DNA from: Gallionella sp. UBA4121
GTDB lineage: Bacteria > Pseudomonadota > Gammaproteobacteria > Burkholderiales > Gallionellaceae
Direction: 5' to 3'
Assembly: GCA_002381565.1 (NCBI GenBank)
Contig: DFWZ01000007.1
Location: forward strand, 1-61,578
Length of the DNA: 61,578 bases
Below the pieces are notes generated by a model. It did not search any database. It worked only from the letters and a program-made list of their open reading frames with translations, and was not told the origin of the DNA. The position numbers and the translations under genes were made by a program. Positions 1 to 8,765 of this stretch are shown piece after piece. Position 1 is the stretch's first letter, and the number at the start of each line of letters is the position of its first letter.

Positions 1-1275
1 GGCTCTATGTGAAATACAGTGGGTAACTGAATTTCATTTTGCCGCACAAAAAGTAAATCATGTTGATAAAATTCCCAGTATTGCGGTAACCCCTCGCACG
101 TCTTTTTGCTAGTTGCGCCTTGCTGTTAATTCCTTCGAGGATGCCGTTGGTGATGCGTGATTCGACGAAGTGAATGATGCCAGACCAATGCCCTCTGACC
201 GTTTTTGAGAAGGCCATAAAGGCGGGAATTTTGGCCTCTTCGACCTCGTTACACCAGTTGGTCAGAAACGTGGTTGCCGCTGCCTTGTTGGGCATTTCCC
301 ACAGATCATTGAACAGCACTTTCAACCGATAGGCTTTACCCAGATTGGGATAAAGTTCGATCATTTCTGATAGCGATTTTTCCTGTTTATCGGATAAATT
401 TTGTCGGTTTCTCAGGAACGTGTACTTATGTCCCTTCAGCGCCGCATGCTCAATGCGTTCAACTCTGCGTACCTTATCCATGGCCTCGTTGAGCAATTTG
501 ACGACATGAAACCGGTCAAAGGTGATCGCCGCAGATGGGAAGGATTTCGCAGCACCAGCAATGAATGCCGGTGACAAATCCATGCTGAGCTGCGTAATCT
601 GCTCCTTCGGAACGCCCTTATATTCAAGGTATTGCTGGATGTTATTCAACGTTTCTTTGCCTTTACCCTCGCACGCATGAATGACGCGAGAGGTCGTCAG
701 ATCAACGCCTAGCGTGACGTACTTATGGCCTTTACGTGATGAAGTTTCGTCCACACCAAGTTGGGTGATTGAGGACGGATCATCTGCATCGCGTGCCTGA
801 CTAATCCAATGATTGAACACGGCCCATACGCGTTGAGGGTTAACTCCCAATATTTCAGCCACCCGATTCACGGGCATTTCTCGCTCAATCAGCGCCATCG
901 CAAACGCCTCAAACAGTAGCGTAAATCCGCTGCCAGGACGCGACCATGGCACATCAACCGTTACCACTTTGCCGTCGGCTGTTTTGATACGCGGCACACC
1001 ACAATGCAAAAAACAGTGGTGTTCAAAGAAGTTCAAATGCTGCCACTCACGCTCCACCGTATCGTGCACAGGGCACGCAGTACCCGTCTCATCTGGAAAG
1101 CGCGAACCACGAACAAAACCGATATGCAGGTGAAGTTCTTTGCGAGAGGATTCATCGGTAGAAAACGAAAGGTCGTTAACTTGCCAAGGCGATTGCAGGC
1201 CGAGCGCCATGCTAAATAAAGTTGAGCTATTCACGCTGCAATTATCGCATTACCCACTATGAATCACATAGAGCC
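1..1275 (-). mobile_element. ISL3-family insertion sequence
   Basis: The element begins at the first base of the window and ends 67 bp before gltX. Its ends form imperfect terminal inverted repeats of about 26 bp (1-26 and 1250-1275). Both begin GGCTCTATGTGA and share GTGGGTAA further in, with 22 of 26 positions identical. A single transposase gene fills the interior. ISL3 elements usually duplicate 8 bp of target. The right flank reads ATTTATTT (1276-1283), but the left flank is outside the window, so the duplication cannot be verified. The transposase is full length, so the copy looks intact. Confidence 0.9.
5..1234 (-). CDS. ISL3-family DDE transposase
   Basis: This 409-residue transposase would catalyse movement of the surrounding insertion sequence. 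An N-terminal Cys/His cluster (about residues 54-78) resembles the zinc-binding region of ISL3 transposases, and a helix-turn-helix-like stretch lies around 118-145. The likely DDE triad is D162 (in LGVDE), D219 (in SMDLSPAF) and E367 (in GILEGINSK), all in family-typical contexts. The longest reading starts at a GTG (1234); an ATG nine codons in (1210) is equally possible, and neither has a clear ribosome binding site. The stop lies inside the left inverted repeat. No frameshift or premature stop is visible. Confidence 0.9.
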   Translation of the reverse strand: MNSSTLFSMALGLQSPWQVNDLSFSTDESSRKELHLHIGFVRGSRFPDETGTACPVHDTVEREWQHLNFFEHHCFLHCGVPRIKTADGKVVTVDVPWSRPGSGFTLLFEAFAMALIEREMPVNRVAEILGVNPQRVWAVFNHWISQARDADDPSSITQLGVDETSSRKGHKYVTLGVDLTTSRVIHACEGKGKETLNNIQQYLEYKGVPKEQITQLSMDLSPAFIAGAAKSFPSAAITFDRFHVVKLLNEAMDKVRRVERIEHAALKGHKYTFLRNRQNLSDKQEKSLSEMIELYPNLGKAYRLKVLFNDLWEMPNKAAATTFLTNWCNEVEEAKIPAFMAFSKTVRGHWSGIIHFVESRITNGILEGINSKAQLAKRRARGYRNTGNFINMIYFLCGKMKFSYPLYFT

Positions 1276-1342
1276 ATTTATTTATGCAGTCAGCGGGCAA
1301 AGCCCGTAAAATGTGCGCCCCTTTGTTTGGTTCCCCAGTTCT

Positions 1343-2734
1343 ATGACGATACGTACCCGTTTTGCTCCCAGTCCGACCGGTTATCTGCATATAGGCGGTG
1401 CGCGCACAGCCTTGTTCTCATGGGCGTATGCCCGCAAGCTGGGCGGCACATTCATCCTGCGCATCGAAGATACCGATCTTGAACGCTCCTCGCAGGCGTC
1501 GGTTCAGGCGATTCTGGACGGGATGTCCTGGTTGAACCTGGGCTACGACGAAGGCCCTTTTTACCAGATGCAGCGCATGGATCGCTACAAGGAAGTGCTT
1601 GGGCAGTTGCTTGCGGAAGGACATGCGTATTATTGTTACACCACGCCGGACGAGTTGGAACTGATGCGCGAGGCGATGCGAGTTCGCGGCGAGAAGCCGC
1701 GCTACGATGGCAGATGGCGGCCTGAGTCGGGCAAGGTTCTGCCAACTCCGCCTGAAGGCGTCAAGCCGGTGGTGCGTTTCAAAAATCCACTGCATGGTGT
1801 CGCGGCCTGGGATGATATGGTCAAGGGGCGTATCGTTTTTGAAAACAGTGAACTGGACGATCTGATCATCGCACGTCCTGACGGTACCCCCACCTATAAT
1901 TTCTGCGTGGTGGTGGACGACCTGGATATGGGCATTACCCAGGTCATCCGTGGCGACGATCACGTCAATAATACGCCGCGCCAGATCAATATCCTCAAGG
2001 CGCTGGGAGCCAGCTTGCCGCAATATGCGCATGTGCCGATGATACTGGGCAGCGACGGTGAGCGACTGTCCAAGCGTCACGGTGCGGTGAGCGTGATGCA
2101 ATATGCCGAGGACGGCTTCTTGCCTGAGGCCTTGATCAACTACCTGTCGCGTCTGGGCTGGTCGCATGGTGACGAGGAAGTTTTCTCGATGCAGCAATTT
2201 GTCGAATGGTTTGATCTGGAGCACATCAGCAAATCGGCAGCGCAGTTCAATCCGGAAAAATTGCGCTGGTTGAATCAGCACTATATCAAGCTGGCGGACA
2301 ATACGCGCCTGGCGGAGCTGACAGGCGGGCACCTGCTGGGACGCGGCGTGTCGGTGGGCAATGAACCGAAGCTGGAGGCGGTGATTGCCTTGTACAAGGG
2401 GCGCGTGGGAACGCTGGTCGAGCTGGCGGATGAAGCCGAGGTGTTTTATATCGACGTGCATCCGGATCAGGCGCTGCTGGATGAGCATCTTGTGCCTGAG
2501 GTTTTGCCTGCGCTGCGTGAGCTGGCCGATCGTTTTGCCGATGTCATATGGGAGGCGCACGAACTGGCCGCGCTGATCAAGGAATTGCTGACCCGTCATA
2601 ATCTTAAAATGCCAAAACTGGCGATGCCGTTGCGCGTGATACTGGTAGGGCAGACGCACACGCCGTCGGTCGATGCTGTGCTGGCTTTGTTCCCGCGCGA
2701 GACTGTATTGGCGCGCATGCGAAGATATCTGTAA
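1343..2734 (+). CDS. gltX: Glutamyl-tRNA synthetase
   Basis: GltX charges tRNA-Glu with glutamate in the cytoplasm. The 463-residue product has the normal length for non-discriminating bacterial enzymes. The class I signature appears at the N-terminus as FAPSPTGYLHIGG (the HIGH-like motif), and the KMSKS-like motif is LSKRH. The ATG at 1343 is chosen because the family begins with M-x-x-R-TRFAPSPTG; an in-frame ATG at 1313 would add ten residues unlike the family. A tRNA-Glu gene lies just downstream (2900-2975), so enzyme and substrate are neighbours. The ISL3 element ends 67 bp upstream and may have altered the native promoter. Confidence 0.97.
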   Translation: MTIRTRFAPSPTGYLHIGGARTALFSWAYARKLGGTFILRIEDTDLERSSQASVQAILDGMSWLNLGYDEGPFYQMQRMDRYKEVLGQLLAEGHAYYCYTTPDELELMREAMRVRGEKPRYDGRWRPESGKVLPTPPEGVKPVVRFKNPLHGVAAWDDMVKGRIVFENSELDDLIIARPDGTPTYNFCVVVDDLDMGITQVIRGDDHVNNTPRQINILKALGASLPQYAHVPMILGSDGERLSKRHGAVSVMQYAEDGFLPEALINYLSRLGWSHGDEEVFSMQQFVEWFDLEHISKSAAQFNPEKLRWLNQHYIKLADNTRLAELTGGHLLGRGVSVGNEPKLEAVIALYKGRVGTLVELADEAEVFYIDVHPDQALLDEHLVPEVLPALRELADRFADVIWEAHELAALIKELLTRHNLKMPKLAMPLRVILVGQTHTPSVDAVLALFPRETVLARMRRYL

Positions 2735-2751
2735 TTTTTTTGCAATATGGC

Positions 2752-2780
2752 TTTACAAGCATGAATCACCTCCCTATAAT
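2752..2780 (+). promoter_or_regulatory. Strong sigma70-type promoter for the tRNA pair
   Basis: A TTTACA -35 box (2752-2757) and a perfect TATAAT -10 box (2775-2780) are separated by 17 bp. The -10 is followed at once by GC-rich GCGCGC, the discriminator type typical of stringently controlled stable-RNA promoters. It lies 21 bp upstream of tRNA-Ala. Confidence 0.85.
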
Positions 2781-2800
2781 GCGCGCTCTTTCGAGGTAAG

Positions 2801-2876
<76 letters not shown>

Positions 2877-2899
2877 AAGAAGAGAAAAAGCAACACAAC

Positions 2900-2975
2900 G
2901 TCCCTATCGTCTAGAGGCCTAGGACATCGCCCTTTCACGGCGGTAACACGAGTTCGAATCTCGTTGGGGACGCCA
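2900..2975 (+). tRNA. tRNA-Glu (anticodon TTC)
   Basis: A 76-nt cloverleaf with encoded CCA. The acceptor stem starts GTCCC and ends GGGGAC. The anticodon loop CTTTCAC gives TTC, reading GAA and GAG. The anticodon stem TCGCC/GGCGG holds one T-G wobble pair at its outer end. The T loop TTCGAAT is canonical. Confidence 0.96.
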
Positions 2976-2983
2976 GATTAAAC

Positions 2984-3011
2984 AAAAAGCCCGTAGATTA
3001 CGGGCTTTTTT
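2984..3011 (+). terminator. Rho-independent terminator after the tRNA pair
   Basis: A perfect stem AAAAAGCCCGTA/TACGGGCTTTTT closes over a GAT loop and ends in a T run. It lies 8 bp after the CCA of tRNA-Glu, ending the two-tRNA transcript. Confidence 0.9.
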
Positions 3012-3126
3012 GCATTGTGCAGATTGTCTTCCGCCTGATCGGTATTCATGCGTGCTTTTGAGCGTTTATTTCTGGATGCGCTCGTGGTGCAGGAGGTAAA
3101 CTGTCACCTTACCTGAGGGCAGACTT

Positions 3127-4053
3127 ATGGCACATCAACACTCACATTGCGAACACGGACACCACCACGGTGATCCGAACAGTCGCGCCTTTGTCATCGC
3201 CATTGCCTTGAACACGCTTTATGTCGTGGTCGAGTTCGTCTATGGCTTCATTGCCAACTCGACTGCGCTGATGGCCGATGCCGGGCACAATCTCGCCGAT
3301 GTGATGGGCCTGTTGATGGCAGGGGGGGCTGCAATCCTCGCCCGCCGTGTTCCGAGCGGGCGTTATACCTATGGGTTGCGCAGCACCTCAATTCTGGCCG
3401 CATTGGCAAACGCCATGTTTCTGCTGGTGGCGTGTGGCGCCATTGCATGGGAGGCAGCGCTGCGATTCTCCCAGCCGCCTGCCGTGGCGGGGTTGACGGT
3501 CATGGTGGTTGCAGGTATCGGTATTGTTATCAACGGGCTGTCGGCCTGGATGTTTGTGCGGGGCAGCGCCGATGATATTAACGTGCGGGGTGCCTATCTG
3601 CACATGGCTGCTGATGCGGCAGTCTCACTGGGCGTGGTTGTTGCCGGCGTCATCATGATGTTCACAGGCTGGTACTGGCTTGATCCGGCAGTCAGTCTGG
3701 TGATTGTGGTTGTTGTGGTGATGGGCACATGGGGGCTGCTGCGCGATTCGGTGCATCTGGCACTGAACGCGGTACCGGCAAACATCGAATTGTCGGAAGT
3801 GGAAAGTTACCTGCGATTATGTAAAGGCGTCGCCGACATTCACGATCTGCACATCTGGGGTATGAGCACTACCGAGAGTGCATTGACCGTTCATCTGGTG
3901 ATGCCGGATGGCTACCCGGGCGATGTGTATATGGATGCCATCGTGGCAACGCTCAAACAGCGCTTTTCCATCCAGCACAGCACGCTGCAAGTGGAGCTTG
4001 GCATGACTGACCATGCCTGCACCCTGCATCCGGAAGCTGCGCACGTACACTAA
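3127..4053 (+). CDS. Cation diffusion facilitator metal exporter (CzcD/ZitB-like)
   Basis: A 308-residue inner-membrane antiporter of the CDF family, expected to export Zn2+ or a similar divalent metal in exchange for protons. It opens with a His-rich cytoplasmic tail (HQHSHCEHGHHHGD). About six transmembrane helices follow, then a cytoplasmic C-terminal domain from about residue 215. The metal-site pairs H54-x3-D58 (ADAGHNLAD) and H159-x3-D163 (HMAAD) match the HxxxD pattern of zinc-transporting CDFs. The C-terminus is again His-rich. The MFS gene begins at the base after its stop codon, so the two are almost certainly one transcript. Exact metal preference cannot be read from sequence alone. 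Confidence 0.88.
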   Translation: MAHQHSHCEHGHHHGDPNSRAFVIAIALNTLYVVVEFVYGFIANSTALMADAGHNLADVMGLLMAGGAAILARRVPSGRYTYGLRSTSILAALANAMFLLVACGAIAWEAALRFSQPPAVAGLTVMVVAGIGIVINGLSAWMFVRGSADDINVRGAYLHMAADAAVSLGVVVAGVIMMFTGWYWLDPAVSLVIVVVVVMGTWGLLRDSVHLALNAVPANIELSEVESYLRLCKGVADIHDLHIWGMSTTESALTVHLVMPDGYPGDVYMDAIVATLKQRFSIQHSTLQVELGMTDHACTLHPEAAHVH

Positions 4054-5256
4054 ATGATGATCAAAAAAAGCACTCTGAGCCAGATCCCATCAGGCGTATG
4101 GGTGCTCGGCTTCGTCAGCCTGCTGATGGATATCTCCTCCGAGATGGTCCACAGCCTGCTGCCTTTGTTCATGGTGACAACGCTGGGCGCCAGTGCATTA
4201 TCTGTCGGGCTGATTGAAGGGCTCGCCGAATCCACGGCCCTGATCGTCAAGGTGTTCTCCGGCACCTTAAGCGACTATCTGGGCCGGCGCAAGGGACTTG
4301 CCCTGTTCGGGTACACCCTGGGCGCATTGACCAAGCCGCTGTTTGCGATAGCCCCCACCCTCGGGATTGTGCTCACGGCGCGCCTGCTGGATCGCGTCGG
4401 TAAAGGTGTCAGAGGTGCGCCGCGAGATGCGCTGGTGGCTGATATTACGCCGGTTGCTGTCCGCGGGGCGGCATTTGGCCTGCGCCAATCCCTGGACACG
4501 GTAGGCGCGTTTTTAGGTCCCCTGATTGCGACAGGTCTGATGCTGCTCTGGGTCAATGATTTCAGGGCCGTGTTCTGGGTAGCGGTGATTCCCGGGTTGA
4601 TGGCAGTAGTGCTGCTGCTGTTCGGCGTGCGCGAACCGGAACGCCATCAGGCTGGACTGCGTTCCAATCCCATCAAAAAAGAAAATCTCAGGCGTCTGGG
4701 TGCGTCCTATTGGTGGGTAGTCGGTATCGGTGCCGTGTTCACGCTGGCCCGCTTCAGCGAGGCGTTTCTGGTGCTGCGTGCGCAGCAAGGCGGCATTCCT
4801 GTTGCACTTGTGCCGCTTGTGATGGTGGCGATGAACCTGATCTACGCTGCATCGGCCTATCCGTTCGGCAAACTCTCTGACCGCATGAGCCACACCAGAA
4901 TGCTGGTTCTTGGTCTGGCTGTGCTGATCGCGGCTGACCTGGTGCTCGCCAGTAACGATCACTGGAGTGTCGTCCTGGCTGGCGTCGCGCTCTGGGGAAT
5001 ACACATGGGCATCACGCAGGGTTTGCTGGCAACGATGGTCGCCGATACTGCGCCCGCTGACTTGCGCGGCACTGCCTACGGTTTTTTCAATCTGATGAGC
5101 GGAATCGCCATGCTGCTGGCCAGCGGCGTCGCAGGTCTGCTGTGGGATCAGCTCGGGGCATCATTCACGTTTTATGCAGGTGCCGTGTTTTGTGTTGCGG
5201 CACTCGCTGTGCTGGCAGTCAGGCCGGGCGGTTTCAAGAGGCTGCGCGCAGGTTAA
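4054..5256 (+). CDS. Major facilitator superfamily transporter
   Basis: A 400-residue inner-membrane protein with about twelve hydrophobic helices. The loop after helix 2 reads SDYLGRRKG, a form of the MFS loop 2-3 signature, and a related loop in the second half reads GKLSDRMSHTR. GRLLDR-like and RGAPRDAL segments resemble drug/metal-resistance MFS proteins found beside metal exporters. The start ATG directly follows the stop of the CDF gene, implying translational coupling. The substrate is unknown; the pairing suggests a role in metal tolerance, but this is inference from position only. Confidence 0.8.
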   Translation: MMIKKSTLSQIPSGVWVLGFVSLLMDISSEMVHSLLPLFMVTTLGASALSVGLIEGLAESTALIVKVFSGTLSDYLGRRKGLALFGYTLGALTKPLFAIAPTLGIVLTARLLDRVGKGVRGAPRDALVADITPVAVRGAAFGLRQSLDTVGAFLGPLIATGLMLLWVNDFRAVFWVAVIPGLMAVVLLLFGVREPERHQAGLRSNPIKKENLRRLGASYWWVVGIGAVFTLARFSEAFLVLRAQQGGIPVALVPLVMVAMNLIYAASAYPFGKLSDRMSHTRMLVLGLAVLIAADLVLASNDHWSVVLAGVALWGIHMGITQGLLATMVADTAPADLRGTAYGFFNLMSGIAMLLASGVAGLLWDQLGASFTFYAGAVFCVAALAVLAVRPGGFKRLRAG

Positions 5257-5304
5257 ACTCGTAAAGTTTATAATCTGACCTGTCAATAATCGAAAAATCC
5301 GGGC

Positions 5305-5688
5305 ATGAACGACGACACTAGTAAACTGCGCATCGATAAATGGCTGTGGGCCGCACGTTTCTACAAGACGCGCAGCCTGGCGGTCGATGCGGTGGAAGCA
5401 GGCCGGGTGCTGGTCAACGATGTGCGCGTCAAACCGGCCAAGGCGATAGCGGCAGGCGACAGGCTGGACATCCGCATCGGTCAATATCAATTTCTGCTTG
5501 AAGTGCTGTCGCTATCCGACAAACGCGGGCCTGCGCCTCAGGCGCAAAAACTCTACCGCGAGAGCGATGCGAGCCGCGAGCGACGTGTCTTGCTCTCCGA
5601 ACAGCTCATGGCTGAGCCGCCTGCTTTAAAGGGCAGGCCGACCAAACGCGACCGCCGTCTGATTGAGCAGTTCAAACATGGCGAATAG
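5305..5688 (+). CDS. hslR: Hsp15-like S4-domain RNA-binding protein
   Basis: A 127-residue protein with an S4 RNA-binding domain at about residues 8-67 (LRIDKWLWAARFYKTRSLA). A basic C-terminal tail follows, as in Escherichia coli Hsp15. That protein binds free 50S subunits carrying a stalled nascent chain and helps recycle them. Length and the order of the S4 domain and lysine/arginine-rich tail match the family. Its 3' end overlaps the start of the thioredoxin-like gene by 11 bp, suggesting co-transcription. Confidence 0.88.
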   Translation: MNDDTSKLRIDKWLWAARFYKTRSLAVDAVEAGRVLVNDVRVKPAKAIAAGDRLDIRIGQYQFLLEVLSLSDKRGPAPQAQKLYRESDASRERRVLLSEQLMAEPPALKGRPTKRDRRLIEQFKHGE

Positions 5689-6184
5689 TCGTAGTTTAGC
5701 CAGCTGGCGCGGGTATGCCATCAACGTTCTGCTGTTCATCGTCGTCGTCGTGGGCATCCGTGCCTGGCAGCAACGCGACATGGTCAGCGGAACAGCGCCT
5801 CCCCTGCAGGGTATTACGCTCGCAGGCATGCCCTACAAACTGTCTGCGCACCCCGGAAAACCGGTGCTGGTGCACTTCTGGGCGACCTGGTGTCCGATCT
5901 GCCGCACCGAGCAGGGCGCGATCGATGCCATCGCGCGTGACCATGCCGTCATCACGGTCGCGATGCAGAGCGGCAAGCAGGAGGACGTGATTCGCTTCAT
6001 GCGTGAACAGGGGCTTAGCTTTCCCGCGATGAACGATCCGGACGGCAGCATTTCGCATGCGTGGGGGGTGAACGCCGTGCCCGCCAGTTTCATCATCTCG
6101 CCTGACGGCAGGATACGCTTTATCGAGATCGGCTATACCACCGGCATCGGTATCAGGCTGCGCCTCTGGCTGGCCGGGCTTTGA
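5678..6184 (+). CDS. Membrane-anchored TlpA-like thioredoxin (protein disulfide oxidoreductase)
   Basis: A 168-residue protein with one N-terminal membrane anchor (about residues 14-29) and a periplasmic thioredoxin fold. The redox motif is C72-P-I-C75 in FWATWCPIC. The cis-proline segment is AVPASFI, and the sequence ends with the family's IGYTTGIGIRLRLW region. These features resemble ScsD/TlpA-type oxidoreductases, which reduce or oxidise exported disulfides. The ATG at 5678 is chosen over the TTG at 5663 because it gives a normal short cytoplasmic tail before the anchor. The actual redox direction cannot be inferred. Confidence 0.85.
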   Translation: MANSRSLASWRGYAINVLLFIVVVVGIRAWQQRDMVSGTAPPLQGITLAGMPYKLSAHPGKPVLVHFWATWCPICRTEQGAIDAIARDHAVITVAMQSGKQEDVIRFMREQGLSFPAMNDPDGSISHAWGVNAVPASFIISPDGRIRFIEIGYTTGIGIRLRLWLAGL

Positions 6185-6269
6185 CCGTGGATGGGCAGTT
6201 CTGACGAGGTGCTACACAATGCGCCCGGTCAGTGTATGCTGTCGATTGTTGCAATACAGATGCAGGACT

Positions 6270-7754
6270 ATGAATACAGGTTCTCTGAATTCCGGCAAGC
6301 TGGTCTCGGTGCGCGGCAGTGTTGTGGATATCCGCTTCGAGGGTTATTTGCCGCCGATCTATTCGTTGCTGCATGCGGGTGATGTCGCCATCGAGGTCCT
6401 GACTCAACTGGACGCGCATCGGGTGCGCGGTATCGCGTTGACCCCGACGCAGGGGCTGGCTCGCGGCATGACAGTGCTTGATACCGGTGGCCCGCTGAAA
6501 GTGCCGGTCGGCCGTGCAACCCTCTCGCGCATGTTCGACGTTTTTGGCAATGCCATCGATCGCCTGCCGGCGCCTCCTGATGTCGAATGGCGCAGTGTGC
6601 ATCGCGCACCGCCGTCCTTGTCGCGGCGTTCTACCCAATCCGAAATATTTGAAACCGGCATCAAGATCATCGATGTGCTCTCCCCGCTGGAGCGTGGCGG
6701 CAAGGCAGGATTGTTCGGTGGGGCAGGGGTAGGCAAGACCGTGTTGCTCACCGAGATGATACACAACATGGTCGGGCATCATGAGGGGGTGAGCATCTTT
6801 TGCGGCATCGGGGAACGCTGTCGCGAGGGAGAAGAGCTCTATCGGGATATGAAAGCGGCGGGTGTGCTGGAGAATATGGTGATGGTGTTCGGCCAGATGA
6901 ACGAACCGCCCGGCGCCCGTTTCCGCGTCGGCCATGCAGCGCTGACAATGGCAGAGTATTTTCGCGATGACGAGCATCGGGATGTGCTGCTGCTGATCGA
7001 TAATATTTTCCGTTTCATCCAGGCCGGCATGGAAGTGTCTGGTCTGATGGGGCAGATGCCGTCTCGCCTGGGTTATCAGCCGACCATGGGCACCGAATTG
7101 TCGCAGCTGGAGGAGCGCATCGCCAACACCGACACGGGTGCGATCACCTCCATTCAGGCGGTGTATGTGCCGGCGGACGATTTCACCGATCCGGCAGCGG
7201 TGCATACATTCTCGCATCTGTCAGCCTCCATCGTGCTGTCGCGCAAACGCTCGAGCGAGGGCCTGTACCCGGCCATCGACCCGTTGCAGTCCAATTCAAA
7301 AATGGCAACCCCGGGCATCATCGGTGAGCGGCATTACGCCATTGCGCAGGAAATCCGGCGCACGCTCGCGCAATATGCCGACCTGAAAGACATTATCGCG
7401 ATGCTGGGGCTTGAACAACTGTCACCGGATGACCGTAACGTGGTGGGCCGCGCCCGGCGGCTGGAGCGTTTTCTTACCCAGCCGTTTTTCACCACCGAAC
7501 AGTTTACCGGCATGGGCGGCAAGCTCGTCAGCCTCGAGGACTCACTGGACGGCTGCGAGCGCATCCTGAAGGATGAATTCAAGGACTACCCTGAAAGCGC
7601 GCTTTACATGATAGGCGCGATAGCCGAAGCGAAACAAAATGCCGCACCCGGCAAACCGGCAGCCAGCGCAGAGTCTGCGACAAAACCCGCTGCGACAGCT
7701 GACCCGAATCAAGAGCCGGAAGTGGAACATGCAGACAGCACACATGAATCTTAA
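6270..7754 (+). CDS. atpD: N-type ATPase subunit beta
   Basis: This is the catalytic beta subunit of the alternative N-type rotary ATPase. The Walker A motif GGAGVGKT lies near residue 150-157, followed by GERCREGEEL and the Walker B region DVLLLIDNIFRF. At 494 residues it is longer than typical beta subunits because of a roughly 35-residue Ala/Pro/Glu tail (from about 458). The ATG at 6270 is preceded by GCAGGACT, a usable ribosome binding site; the upstream in-frame ATG at 6219 would add residues unlike the family. Beta as the first gene, immediately before epsilon, is diagnostic of the atpDCQRBEFAG arrangement rather than a standard F-ATPase operon. Confidence 0.95.
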   Translation: MNTGSLNSGKLVSVRGSVVDIRFEGYLPPIYSLLHAGDVAIEVLTQLDAHRVRGIALTPTQGLARGMTVLDTGGPLKVPVGRATLSRMFDVFGNAIDRLPAPPDVEWRSVHRAPPSLSRRSTQSEIFETGIKIIDVLSPLERGGKAGLFGGAGVGKTVLLTEMIHNMVGHHEGVSIFCGIGERCREGEELYRDMKAAGVLENMVMVFGQMNEPPGARFRVGHAALTMAEYFRDDEHRDVLLLIDNIFRFIQAGMEVSGLMGQMPSRLGYQPTMGTELSQLEERIANTDTGAITSIQAVYVPADDFTDPAAVHTFSHLSASIVLSRKRSSEGLYPAIDPLQSNSKMATPGIIGERHYAIAQEIRRTLAQYADLKDIIAMLGLEQLSPDDRNVVGRARRLERFLTQPFFTTEQFTGMGGKLVSLEDSLDGCERILKDEFKDYPESALYMIGAIAEAKQNAAPGKPAASAESATKPAATADPNQEPEVEHADSTHES

Positions 7755-8133
7755 GATTCTTCTGCCCTTCAAAATATTTGCCGAGAAGACCGGGGTATTT
7801 CGCATCGTCGCGGAGTCACGTGCAGGTTCGTTCGGGCTTTTGCCGCACCGCCTCGATTGCGTGGCGTCGCTGGCGCCAGGGATACTGATATTCGAAACTG
7901 AAGCTGACGGTGAGGTTTGCATAGCCGTCGATGAAGGCGTGCTGGTCAAGACAGGCACTGAAGTGCTGGTCTCGGTGCGCAACGCGATAGGCGGTACGGA
8001 TCTTGGCAAGTTGCGCGAGAAGGTAGAGCAGGAATTTATGAATCTGGACGAGCAGGAAAAGAGCGTGCGTTCGGTGCTGGCTAAACTTGAAAGCGGATTT
8101 GTTCGCAGATTTGCGGCGTTTCATCATGAGTGA
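7744..8133 (+). CDS. atpC: N-type ATPase subunit epsilon
   Basis: A 129-residue epsilon-type subunit of the central stalk. The core GSFGLLPHRLDCVASLAPGI is the family's N-terminal beta-sandwich signature, and the C-terminal half is helical and charged. The start at 7744 (MNLKILLPFKIFAEKTG) fits the family; an ATG five codons earlier (7729) is possible. The gene overlaps atpD by 11 bp and atpQ by 8 bp, so translation is probably coupled along the operon. Confidence 0.92.
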   Translation: MNLKILLPFKIFAEKTGVFRIVAESRAGSFGLLPHRLDCVASLAPGILIFETEADGEVCIAVDEGVLVKTGTEVLVSVRNAIGGTDLGKLREKVEQEFMNLDEQEKSVRSVLAKLESGFVRRFAAFHHE

Positions 8134-8464
8134 CGAGTTGAAAACGAAGCCTGTCGCGGGCGAGACGGAGTTCAGTCAGCAGGTGGGCGAAAAGGCGGCG
8201 CGCAGGCTGCACGCGCAGCGTCATGTCACGCAGACTGTCTGGTCTGGTCTTGGCATGATGGGCCTGGTTGGCTGGTCGGTGGCGATGCCCACGCTGCTCG
8301 GCGCGGCACTCGGACTTTGGCTGGACAAACACTATCATGGCAGCCATTCATGGACATTGATGCTGCTGGCCATCGGCCTGGGATTGGGTTGTTTTAATGC
8401 GTGGCATTGGGTGGCCCGGGAATACCGGGAAATACACGAGCAAGAGGAGAATAACCATGAATGA
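8126..8464 (+). CDS. atpQ: N-type ATPase accessory membrane subunit AtpQ
   Basis: A 112-residue protein with two predicted membrane helices (about residues 40-60 and 72-92), joined by a short loop and flanked by charged ends. In N-ATPase operons this position holds AtpQ, a relative of the AtpZ/AtpI-type small subunits proposed to help cation handling or rotor assembly. The ATG at 8126 overlaps the end of atpC. Its identification rests on size, topology and gene order more than on strong motifs. Confidence 0.85.
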   Translation: MSDELKTKPVAGETEFSQQVGEKAARRLHAQRHVTQTVWSGLGMMGLVGWSVAMPTLLGAALGLWLDKHYHGSHSWTLMLLAIGLGLGCFNAWHWVAREYREIHEQEENNHE

Positions 8465-8765
8465 CTGGCCTGGTCTGGCATCAGGTTTTGCAGCAGGGAT
8501 TTTGCTGGGAGCATTTTTTTTCGGCGGGCTCTGGTGGACGATACGTCGGGGTATTTCGTCCAGGCAACCGGCGCTGTTGTTTATAGGCAGTCTGCTGTTG
8601 CGCACGGGCATCGTCATGCTCGGCTTCTATTTTATTCTGGGGGACGACTGGAAGAGGCTGCTGGCAGGGCTGCTCGGATTCGTCGCAGCGCGCCTGATCG
8701 TAATGCGGCTGACGCGGACAACGGGCGGAAATCCTGTGTCGCAGGAGGCCGATCATGCATCTTAG
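8457..8765 (+). CDS. atpR: N-type ATPase accessory membrane subunit AtpR
   Basis: A 102-residue membrane protein with three hydrophobic segments and Arg residues between them (WWTIRRGISSRQ, LLRTGIVMLGFYF, ARLIVMRLTR). AtpR is specific to N-ATPase operons, where it follows AtpQ and is thought to act in assembly or in contact with the c ring. The start overlaps the end of atpQ (ATGAATGA) and its end overlaps atpB by 11 bp. The presence of both atpQ and atpR makes the N-type assignment secure. Confidence 0.88.
   Translation: MNDWPGLASGFAAGILLGAFFFGGLWWTIRRGISSRQPALLFIGSLLLRTGIVMLGFYFILGDDWKRLLAGLLGFVAARLIVMRLTRTTGGNPVSQEADHAS

Noticed and set aside
1418..2659. 413-codon open frame opposite gltX
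   Set aside because: It lies wholly antisense to gltX, has no recognisable domain, and is rich in His/Gln/Arg as expected for the shadow of a GC-rich gene.
6153..7217. 354-codon open frame opposite atpD
   Set aside because: Antisense to atpD and without domain features.
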